A DNA stretch of 12,338 nt. Origin: JBFMAP01 sp964632135. Lineage in GTDB: Archaea; Micrarchaeota; Micrarchaeia; Burarchaeales; JBFMAP01. Made by a program: the position numbers and the translations under genes. This document shows, one piece after another, positions 7,276 through 12,338 of this stretch (position 1 is its first letter; the number at the start of each line of letters is the position of its first letter). Below the pieces are notes generated by a model. It saw only the letters and a list, made by a program, of their open reading frames with translations, was not told where the DNA came from and searched no databases. Where the stretch lies: NCBI GenBank assembly GCA_964632135.1, contig CAZWEI010000037.1:1-12338 (forward strand), in the 5' to 3' direction.

Positions 7276-8028
7276 TTAAAGTTTCACCCTCATCCCGTCC
7301 TTTGCCGCGCGCGTGCCTATTCCGCTTTCGCGCGTGATGCGCGCCGACTCCTCGCGCGCGAATTTCGGCGTGAATTCCGTCCCCAAGTGCGTGATGAGCG
7401 CTTTATTTGGGGTCGCGCGCTTTAATATCTTTATCACGCCGTCGCTCGTGAGATGCCCTGGAATCCCGTTGTCCAGCGGGCGCAGATTGTTTATGATGAG
7501 GAGGCCGCAGCCGGCGAAAATCTCCCCGAGCGAATCGAAATACTCCGTGTCGCCCGTGTAGCCGAGCGTCTTTCCCTCTGCGTGAAGTTTGAACCCCACC
7601 GCGCTCTCGGTATCGTGGCGCGCGGGCGTGATTTCGATGCGCGCGCCAGTTAGTTCCAAGGTGTCGCCGGGCTCCACGGAATAGCATTTTTTCGGGAGCG
7701 ACTGGTGGTATTTGGAGATGTACGTGTGCTCGCCCGCGAGGACCTCCGAGCTCGCAATCACCACCCCTTTTTTCTCGCGCGTGCAGTCCGTCATCCCCTC
7801 GATGAGGACGTTCGCGTCGTTGGAGTGGTCGACGTGCGAGTGCGAGACGAACAGCGCGTCCAAATCAAGCGGGCTTTGGTGAAGCTCGAGGCTTCGAAGG
7901 AGCGCGCCTGGCCCTGGGTCCACGTGCATCCTGAAATCGCGCGCATTCACGCGAAAACCGCCGGTGCCGCGAATCTGCTTCACGAGGTTGAACCTGCCCC
8001 CTCCTGTACCGAGAAAAACGATTTCCAT
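7276..8028 (-). CDS. Metallo-beta-lactamase fold hydrolase
   Basis: The frame extends upstream to 8112, but the fold begins at MEIVFLGTGGG, so I start at the ATG at 8028, with GGTG a few bases before it and a TATA-like box further up. The 250-residue product has the dinuclear zinc motif HSHVDH (63-68), a later His in ARHDTES, the Asp of YTGDTEY, and a final His in ALITHLGTEF. The opening GTGGGRFN and the TGDTEYFDSL stretch resemble the RNase Z/PhnP-like branch of small MBL hydrolases (phosphodiesterases or nucleases). The exosite of tRNase Z is not evident. The substrate is unknown. It lies 27 bases upstream of valS and is probably the promoter-proximal gene of the run, divergent from the homocysteine operon. 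Confidence 0.85.
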   Translation of the reverse strand: MEIVFLGTGGGRFNLVKQIRGTGGFRVNARDFRMHVDPGPGALLRSLELHQSPLDLDALFVSHSHVDHSNDANVLIEGMTDCTREKKGVVIASSEVLAGEHTYISKYHQSLPKKCYSVEPGDTLELTGARIEITPARHDTESAVGFKLHAEGKTLGYTGDTEYFDSLGEIFAGCGLLIINNLRPLDNGIPGHLTSDGVIKILKRATPNKALITHLGTEFTPKFAREESARITRESGIGTRAAKDGMRVKL

Positions 8029-8066
8029 TACACCACGCGCATTGCTTATTTTTCCCGCGAGTAAAG

Positions 8067-8074
8067 CTTTTAAG
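8067..8074 (-). promoter_or_regulatory. TATA-like box for the minus-strand operon
   Basis: The minus strand reads CTTAAAAG within ATCTTAAAAGCTTT. Its centre is about 27 bases from position 8044, which would give a leader of about 16 bases before the MBL-fold start at 8028, enough room for GGTG as ribosome binding site. It lies in the 92-base divergent intergenic region shared with the homocysteine operon. Confidence 0.45.
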
Positions 8075-8081
8075 ATTAATA

Positions 8082-8091
8082 CATTATAGAT
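8082..8091 (+). promoter_or_regulatory. TATA-like box for the homocysteine operon
   Basis: The sequence CATTATAGAT is centred about 27 bases before position 8114, placing transcription start just before the candidate starts at 8121 and 8142. An alternative AT-rich element (TTTAAGATTAATA, 8069-8081) overlaps the opposing promoter, so the two divergent operons may compete for or share factors. Confidence 0.4.
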
Positions 8092-8141
8092 AGCGTGTAT
8101 TCGCGCGTTCACGCTTTATCATGCTTAATGGGGTAATAGCT

Positions 8142-9698
8142 ATGGTCGGTTCTGGAGGTTCGGGCAGTGGCGCTGGAACGAGCACGAGCGTTGGCGCGAG
8201 CACGAGCGCGAAGCCGGTAAAGACACTCGAGGAGATTAACGAGAAAATAAGGAAGGGCGACGTCGTGGTGGTAACGGCAGAGGAGATGAAGGAGATTGTC
8301 GCGCTCGACGGGCCTGAGAAGGCTGCGAAGGACGTGGATGTGGTAACCACTGGGACGTTCGGGATGATGTCCTCGTCTGGCGCGTTCCTGAATTTCGGGC
8401 ATTCCGAGCCTCCGATGAAGTTCAGCGGGGGCGAGGTGTATCTTAACGACGTGCCTGCCTATTCCGGAATGGCTGCCGTGGATGTTTACATAGGCGCGAG
8501 CCAGCACTCGAAAGTCGAGGGAATGGACTACGGCGGCGGCCACGTGATTGAGGATTTGGTGGCAAAGAAGACAATCACGCTCGAGGCAAGCGCGTACGGG
8601 ACTGACTGCCACCCGAAAAAACACCTTCGGACAGAGATAACAATTGAGGACATAAACCAGGCGGTCCTCCTCAACCCGAGGAACGTTTACCAGAAATACT
8701 ACTGCGCCACGAACTCATCGGAAAAAACGCTTTACACTGGAATGGGCATGCTGCTCCCGAATTTCGGAAACCTCACCTATTCCGGCGCAGGCGCGCTCAA
8801 CCCGCTCATCAATGATATGGATTACGAAACAATAGGCATCGGCACGCGCATATTTTTGGGCGGCGGAGTGGGATACGTGGTGGGCGAGGGCACGCAGCAC
8901 GACCCGAAGTCGCAGATGGGAACGATGATGGTGAAGGGCGATTTGAAGGGGATGGGCCCGAAATATCTGAAGGGCGCCAGCATTCTCAAGTACGGCACGA
9001 ACATGTTCGTCGGCGTCGGGATTCCGATTCCAATGCTGAACGCGGGGCTCGCGAAGAAAACCGGCATACAGGACAGCGAGATAACCATTAATGTTTTTGA
9101 TTATGGGATTGTCGGGAAATACCGCCCGCCGTTAAAGAAGGCGACTTACGCGGAGCTGAGGACGGGAAAAATCGAGATTGAGGGAAAGGCGGTGCGCGCG
9201 TCGTCGCTTTCGAGTTACCATACGGCGCGCGAGGTGGCGAACAATCTCAAGGACTGGATAAAGAAGGGCAGGTTCTTCCTTTCCGCGCCTGCAGAGCGCC
9301 TGCCGACAGAGCGCGCGTTCAAGCGGATGAAGCACACCATCCCGATGGTCGGGAATTTCATGAAGGACGCGCTCAAACTGAAACCAGAGGACTCTGTGAA
9401 ATCCGCGGCAAAACTCCTGGTCGAGGGAAGGAGGGAGCACGCGCTCGTGGTGAACGAGGCAAGGGAGCCGGTGGGGATGATAACCGCGTGGGAGATTGCG
9501 CGCGCGGTTCTCACTGAGAAAACAAAAGTTTCAGAAATAATGACGAAGGAACTGATAACCGCGAAAAAGGAAGAATCAATCGAGACCGCGGTTAGACGGA
9601 TGGAATACCACGGCGTTTCCGCGCTGCCAGTCCTTGACGAGACCGGGAAGTTGGTTGGCGTGGTCACGCTGAAATACCTCACGAACTTGATACGATAG
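8142..9698 (+). CDS. Homocysteine biosynthesis protein, DUF39 with two CBS domains
   Basis: DUF39 (COG1900) proteins take part in an anaerobic route that puts reduced sulfur onto aspartate semialdehyde to form homocysteine, shown genetically for Methanosarcina acetivorans MA1821. Here residues 1-24 are a Gly/Ser/Thr/Ala-rich tail. DUF39 follows at about 27-385, with EEINEKIRKGDVVVVTAEEM, VVTTGTFG, SGAFLNFGHSEPP, ASAYGTDCHP, NPRNVYQ, IGIGTRIFLGGGVGYVV and GTQHDP. Two CBS domains (about 406-459 and 465-518) end the protein and may bind adenine nucleotides or S-adenosylmethionine. Only two Cys remain (C156, C188). The family CSSGAF Cys appears as Ser (SSSGAF). I prefer the ATG at 8142 because GGGGT precedes it; an ATG at 8121 would add seven residues. 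The NIL-ferredoxin follows after 39 bases. Confidence 0.9.
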   Translation: MVGSGGSGSGAGTSTSVGASTSAKPVKTLEEINEKIRKGDVVVVTAEEMKEIVALDGPEKAAKDVDVVTTGTFGMMSSSGAFLNFGHSEPPMKFSGGEVYLNDVPAYSGMAAVDVYIGASQHSKVEGMDYGGGHVIEDLVAKKTITLEASAYGTDCHPKKHLRTEITIEDINQAVLLNPRNVYQKYYCATNSSEKTLYTGMGMLLPNFGNLTYSGAGALNPLINDMDYETIGIGTRIFLGGGVGYVVGEGTQHDPKSQMGTMMVKGDLKGMGPKYLKGASILKYGTNMFVGVGIPIPMLNAGLAKKTGIQDSEITINVFDYGIVGKYRPPLKKATYAELRTGKIEIEGKAVRASSLSSYHTAREVANNLKDWIKKGRFFLSAPAERLPTERAFKRMKHTIPMVGNFMKDALKLKPEDSVKSAAKLLVEGRREHALVVNEAREPVGMITAWEIARAVLTEKTKVSEIMTKELITAKKEESIETAVRRMEYHGVSALPVLDETGKLVGVVTLKYLTNLIR

Positions 9699-9737
9699 GC
9701 GATTGATGAAAATACGTGATGTAATATTGGTGGGACG

Positions 9738-10136
9738 ATGGGAAAGCGCGTACTAATCACTGTTCCTGGAAGCGTCACCAAGGACCCGATAATAGCGGAT
9801 ACCATACTGAAGACCGGCGTGGCGTTCAACATAATTTCAACAGACCTCACGCTTGGCGGCGGCAACATAGTGGGCAACATAGACGCGGACGAGGAAAAGA
9901 CGGGCGAGTTCATACGAATACTCAAGAGGCGCGGGGTCGCTGTGAAGGAGCTGGAGAGCACGATAAGCTTCCTGCCCGACAGGTGCGTGAGCTGCGGGCT
10001 TTGCGTCACGCTCTGCAAGCCTGAGGCGATAAGCTTCGGGAAGGACTGGGTTGTTGAGTTCGATTTCAACAAGTGCATATTGTGCCTCGAGTGCGTGAAG
10101 AACTGCCCTGTGAAAGCAGTGAGATATCTCGGTTGA
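9738..10136 (+). CDS. NIL-domain ferredoxin-like protein (homocysteine pathway partner)
   Basis: This 132-residue protein fuses an N-terminal NIL domain (about 1-75; KRVLITVPGS, AFNIISTDLTLGGGNIVGNI) to a two-cluster ferredoxin domain. The cluster ligands are CVSCGLCVTLCKP (82-94) and CILCLECVKNCP (112-123), both full CxxCxxCxxxCP-type sets, so two [4Fe-4S] clusters are expected. Proteins of this layout (MA1822 in Methanosarcina) work with the DUF39 protein in homocysteine formation, presumably supplying electrons for reductive sulfur transfer. GGTGGGA precedes the ATG. The gene lies 39 bases after DUF39 and abuts the UPF0280 gene, so a three-gene operon is very likely. Cytoplasmic, no signal peptide. 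Confidence 0.92.
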   Translation: MGKRVLITVPGSVTKDPIIADTILKTGVAFNIISTDLTLGGGNIVGNIDADEEKTGEFIRILKRRGVAVKELESTISFLPDRCVSCGLCVTLCKPEAISFGKDWVVEFDFNKCILCLECVKNCPVKAVRYLG

Positions 10137-10175
10137 TTGCTCGGCTGGTTTTCGGGCTTGCGAGGAGTTTCTACG

Positions 10176-10898
10176 TTGAAGGGAAAGCGCCTTGTTTTCA
10201 AGGAATCAAACATACACGTTCAGTGCGATAATGGTAGATATTTCGACGTGGCGTACGGCTCGCTTCTGAAGCACCGCGCTGAAATAGAAGATTACATCGC
10301 GCGCGACCGGTTTTTCCTCTCTTCTCTCGAGCCAGTAGATGTGAGGCGCGCGCCTCGCATAGTTGAAGAGATGGCGCGAGCCGCGAAAATGGCTGGAGTA
10401 GGCCCGATGGCTGCCGTCGCTGGCGCAGTCGCAGATTTTATTTTAGGGGATATGGCGCGCGCAGGCGCGAGAAACATCGTGGTGGAGAACGGCGGGGACA
10501 TCGCAATCCGGGTGCGGGAGAAAATTAAAATTTCGATTTATGCCGGAAAATCCCCGCTCTCAGGAAAGATAGGCTTCGAGGTTTCGCCTGCCGACTGTCC
10601 CGTTGGGATATGCACGAGTTCCGGAACAGTGGGCCATTCCCTCAGTTTTGGCGACGCGGACGCCGCGGTGGCGGTGGCGAAAAGCGCGTGCGTCGCTGAT
10701 GCCGCCGCAACCGCGATTGGAAACCAGGTGCACGGGGAGGACTCTCTTCCTGAGGCAATTTCATTCGCAAAGAAACTGAAAATCCGCGGCGCGCTCATCA
10801 TAAAGAACAGAAAAATCGCCGCCTGGGGCGCGCTTCCGAAAGTTATAGGCACGCGCGGGCTACCCACTCATTTTTATAAAGAAGTGCTACGAAAATAA
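10176..10898 (+). CDS. UPF0280 (COG2122, ApbE-like) protein of the homocysteine module
   Basis: UPF0280 proteins are distant relatives of ApbE. One (MA1715) has been linked genetically to homocysteine synthesis in Methanosarcina alongside DUF39 and NIL-ferredoxin, and its precise reaction is unsettled. Signatures present are RDRFFLSSLEPV, AGVGPMAAVAGAVADFI, VVENGGDIAIRV, GICTSSGTVGHSLSFGDADA and ADAAATAIGNQV. The start is uncertain. The frame opens with TTG at 10137, directly after the preceding stop, but a TTG at 10176 has GAGGAG eight bases upstream and gives a 240-residue product of normal family length; I chose the latter. No ATG is near the start of the conserved region. The last codons overlap the upstream edge of the tRNA-His promoter. 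Confidence 0.88.
   Translation: MKGKRLVFKESNIHVQCDNGRYFDVAYGSLLKHRAEIEDYIARDRFFLSSLEPVDVRRAPRIVEEMARAAKMAGVGPMAAVAGAVADFILGDMARAGARNIVVENGGDIAIRVREKIKISIYAGKSPLSGKIGFEVSPADCPVGICTSSGTVGHSLSFGDADAAVAVAKSACVADAAATAIGNQVHGEDSLPEAISFAKKLKIRGALIIKNRKIAAWGALPKVIGTRGLPTHFYKEVLRK
10871..10881 (+). promoter_or_regulatory. TATA-like box for tRNA-His
   Basis: TTTTTATAAAG lies inside the last codons of the UPF0280 gene. Its centre is about 27-30 bases before the mature tRNA 5' end at 10906, the spacing expected for an archaeal tRNA promoter, so the tRNA probably has its own transcript with almost no 5' leader. Confidence 0.6.
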
Positions 10899-10905
10899 TA
10901 CGCGC

Positions 10906-11006
10906 GGCCACGGTGGTGTAATGGCAGCACGGGGGGTTGTGGACCCCTTAGACCGAGTTCGAATAAGTTCGGAAAAATGAAACCTTAGAAAATCTCGGCT
11001 GTGGCC
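10906..11006 (+). tRNA. tRNA-His (GTG), T-loop interrupted by an intron
   Basis: The acceptor stem is 10907-10913 with 10999-11005, seven pairs including one G-U. G-1 at 10906 faces C73 at 11006, the histidine identity pair. The D-arm is 10916-10919 with 10927-10930. The anticodon stem is 10932-10936 with 10944-10948 around loop TTGTGGA, giving anticodon GTG at 10939-10941. The variable region is TAGA. The T-stem is CCGAG (10953-10957) with CTCGG (10994-10998). The T-loop TTCGAAT is normal only if 29 bases between it and CTCGG are removed. No CCA is encoded. Without the intron, a decoy T-stem (CCGAG with TTCGG at 10968-10972) forms, but it leaves no partner for the acceptor stem. Confidence 0.92.
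10965..10993 (+). other. tRNA intron in the T-loop (29 bases)
   Basis: Removing 29 bases restores TTCGAAT closed by CCGAG/CTCGG. Because AAT occurs at both junctions, the boundary can slide by up to three bases (exon 1 could end at 10961 to 10964). The junctions fold as a bulge-helix-bulge. The outer helix is the T-stem. The 3' bulge is AAT (10991-10993), the central helix TTC/GAA (10958-10960 with 10988-10990), the 5' bulge GAA (10961-10963), and the inner helix TAAG/CTTA (10964-10967 with 10984-10987). The central helix has three pairs rather than the canonical four, so it is a relaxed motif. Confidence 0.8.
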
Positions 11007-11007
11007 C

Positions 11008-11021
11008 TTTTGTTTGATTTT
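11008..11021 (+). terminator. Oligo-T termination signal after tRNA-His
   Basis: TTTTGTTTGATTTT begins two bases after the tRNA discriminator. T-rich tracts without a strong hairpin are typical of archaeal termination. The same stretch may also serve as an AT-rich promoter element for the gene at 11039, so the assignment is tentative. Confidence 0.4.
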
Positions 11022-11038
11022 AAGGTGTTGTGGATTAG

Positions 11039-12001
11039 ATGAAAAAATCTTTTGCGATTCAGCTCGTGATATCCCTCGCGATACTCGCCGCGCTTCTTTA
11101 TTTCGCGGATGTCGGCGAGGTCGTAAAAATAATCTCGCGCAGCAACCTGGCACTGCTCGCGGTCGCGTTCGTTTTCTATTTCTGCATAAACGTCGCAATG
11201 GCGTACAGGATTAAGAGGATTCTCGCGTATTTCAGGATAAAACTCGCGTTCTCGAAAATCCTCCTCTCGCATTTCGCGGGCATGCTCGCGTCAGATTTCA
11301 CGCCTGCGCGCAGCGGCTATTTCACCACCGCGTTCGTGCTCAGCGCGAACAACAAAATCCCGCTAGAGCGCGCGATGGTGTCCATACTCGGTCCCCAGCT
11401 GTTTGATTTCCTTCTCAAGGTCGTCGCAGGCGGGATTGCGATTTGGTATCTGTTCACGTTCAAGTTCGCGGGGGACTCGAACATGGTCGCGGGCGTCGTC
11501 ATGGGGCTGCTCGCGCTCGCGGGCATGATAATTTTCATAGTCCTCCTGCTTTTCTCCGAGAGGTTCGCGCGTATTCTCTCGTTCATCAAGCGACTTCCGT
11601 ACGGCGCGAAGTTGCACAAATTAATCACCGATATGCAGGAGAACTCGCACGCGATAAAGGCGCTGGTGCCTTTTTTGATTTCGCTGCTCGCGGTCACCTG
11701 GACCTGCAAGGCTCTCGAGTGGTGGTTCGTCGGGATGAGCCTCGGCTTCCACATCGACGTGCCGTTTCCAGAGATTGTCTTCTACGCGTTCCTCCAGCCC
11801 GTCGTCACTCTGCTTCAATTCATACCCACGCCGACGCTCGCCGGAATCGGGATTTCGGAGGCGGGCGCGGCGCTCGTGCTCACGCAGTTCGGAATAACGC
11901 TTCCAGAAGCAGTCGCCTTCACGCTTCTCACGCGCTTCGTGATGATAATAACCGACTCGCTCGGAATACGCGAAGGGGTTAAGGCACTGAGGATTGGCTA
12001 G
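11039..12001 (+). CDS. Flippase-like/LPG synthase TM-domain membrane protein (UPF0104)
   Basis: This 320-residue polytopic protein fits the LPG_synthase_TM family (COG0392, UPF0104; related to AglD and MprF membrane domains). Hydrophobic segments appear at about 5-22, 36-56, 75-85, 115-142, 151-172, 208-228, 240-262 and 270-305. Family-like stretches are HFAGMLASDFTPARSGYF (79-96), ILGPQLFDFLLKV, and FLQPVVTLLQFIPTPTLAGIGISEAG near the C-terminus. Members are linked to lipid or lipid-linked sugar translocation or transfer. Archaeal members are often near glycosylation genes, none of which is visible here. AAGGTG lies about 11 bases before the ATG. It follows tRNA-His by 32 bases and overlaps the convergent dehydrogenase gene by 23 bases. 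Confidence 0.85.
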   Translation: MKKSFAIQLVISLAILAALLYFADVGEVVKIISRSNLALLAVAFVFYFCINVAMAYRIKRILAYFRIKLAFSKILLSHFAGMLASDFTPARSGYFTTAFVLSANNKIPLERAMVSILGPQLFDFLLKVVAGGIAIWYLFTFKFAGDSNMVAGVVMGLLALAGMIIFIVLLLFSERFARILSFIKRLPYGAKLHKLITDMQENSHAIKALVPFLISLLAVTWTCKALEWWFVGMSLGFHIDVPFPEIVFYAFLQPVVTLLQFIPTPTLAGIGISEAGAALVLTQFGITLPEAVAFTLLTRFVMIITDSLGIREGVKALRIG

Positions 12002-12338
12002 GCTGCCCTGCATTCGGCGTGGATTGGATTGATTTTTCCGCGCCGGCGCAGTATTCTTTAAGAGTGTCCGCGCCCTGCAGGAATGTTTTTTTCTCCTCCT
12101 CGCTAATCTCCCAGATTTGAATTTCCTCTGCGCCGCCGCGCCCGAGTTTCGCAGGAACGCCGATGCTCACGCCGCTCACTCCATACTCGCCGTTCAGCAC
12201 AACAGAGCACGGAAGCACATTTTTCGCGTCGCGCGCAACAGCCTCAATCATGTCAAGCGTGCAGGTCACGGGCGCGAACTCCGTCGCCCTCTTTTTCGTT
12301 ATCACAGCGAGCGCGGTCTGCCTCAACTCCTCGTGAAT
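11979..12338 (-). CDS. Malate/lactate dehydrogenase, C-terminal part (cut by window edge)
   Basis: The frame is open to the right edge, so the N-terminal NAD(P)-binding domain and the catalytic Arg and His lie outside the window. The visible 119 residues match the C-terminal domain of archaeal malate/lactate dehydrogenases: an EELRQTALAVITKKRAT helix, a MIEAVARDAKNVLPCSVVL segment, the NGEYGVSGVSIGVPAKLGRGG loop (ends of the domain's strands), and EEIQIWEISEEEKKTFLQGADTLKEY as the last helix. Malate versus lactate specificity cannot be judged here. About 19 extra residues, polar and Ser/Gln/Pro-rich, follow the last helix; the final seven are encoded over the 3' end of the opposing flippase gene. 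Confidence 0.88.
   Translation of the reverse strand: MHEELRQTALAVITKKRATEFAPVTCTLDMIEAVARDAKNVLPCSVVLNGEYGVSGVSIGVPAKLGRGGAEEIQIWEISEEEKKTFLQGADTLKEYCAGAEKSIQSTPNAGQPSQSSVP

Noticed and set aside
8028..8112. Upstream extension of the MBL-fold protein to 8112
   Set aside because: The extra 28 residues precede a normal family N-terminus (MEIVFLGTGGG), cover the putative divergent promoters and lack a ribosome binding site, while the ATG at 8028 has one.
9215..10213. Long minus-strand open frame (332 codons) antisense to DUF39 and the NIL-ferredoxin
   Set aside because: Its product is Ser/Arg/Phe-rich low-grade sequence with no family resemblance, and the opposite strand encodes clearly conserved domains. 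Biased codon use produces such shadow frames.
10953..10972. CCGAG...TTCGG as the real T-stem of an intronless tRNA with a 10-base loop
   Set aside because: The following bases (AAAAATG) cannot pair with the 5' acceptor strand, whereas the downstream CTCGG plus CTGTGGCC completes both T-stem and acceptor perfectly.
1..12338. CRISPR array, insertion sequence or phage cassette
   Set aside because: I saw no spaced direct repeats, transposase or integrase domains, terminal inverted repeats or phage structural genes.

Overview
The window is archaeal chromosome. It carries an archaeal NAC, archaeal/eukaryal-type ribosomal proteins uS15 (S15/S13e) and eS1 (S3Ae), an archaeal-style valyl-tRNA synthetase, TATA-like promoters about 25-27 bases before likely transcript starts, and a tRNA-His with an archaeal-type intron. 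Genes are tightly packed with ATGA overlaps, and codon use is rich in GCG and CGC. The lineage cannot be fixed from sequence alone. A compact, uncultivated group (for example a DPANN lineage) would fit, but that is a guess. I see no phage, transposon, CRISPR or plasmid signature.

Layout. Bases 1-990 (+): the end of an unrecognised gene, then a six-helix DUF1405-type membrane protein with its own probably leaderless promoter. Bases 999-1514 (-): an unrecognised helical protein behind a promoter with a 25-base inverted repeat. Bases 1595-8028 (-): one long housekeeping run, read in the order MBL-fold hydrolase, valS, XTP/dITP pyrophosphatase, rps15, rps3ae, creatininase-family amidohydrolase, LOG/SLOG-family protein, nac. 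Gaps are 33 bases or less, and two junctions are 4-base ATGA overlaps. It joins translation (ValRS, two 30S proteins, NAC) with nucleotide clean-up or conversion enzymes.

Bases 8121-10898 (+): a three-gene set of DUF39-CBS protein, NIL-domain ferredoxin and UPF0280 protein. This matches the set known in methanogens to make homocysteine from aspartate semialdehyde and reduced sulfur. Bases 10906-11006 (+): tRNA-His(GTG), whose T-loop is interrupted by a 29-base insertion that folds as a near-canonical bulge-helix-bulge. Bases 11039-12001 (+): a flippase-like membrane protein. Bases 11979-12338 (-): the C-terminal part of an archaeal malate/lactate dehydrogenase, cut by the window edge and overlapping the flippase gene tail to tail.

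The least ordinary items are the T-loop intron in tRNA-His, the homocysteine module whose DUF39 protein seems to have Ser where the family has a key Cys, and the palindromic operator-like site in front of the orphan gene at 999-1514.
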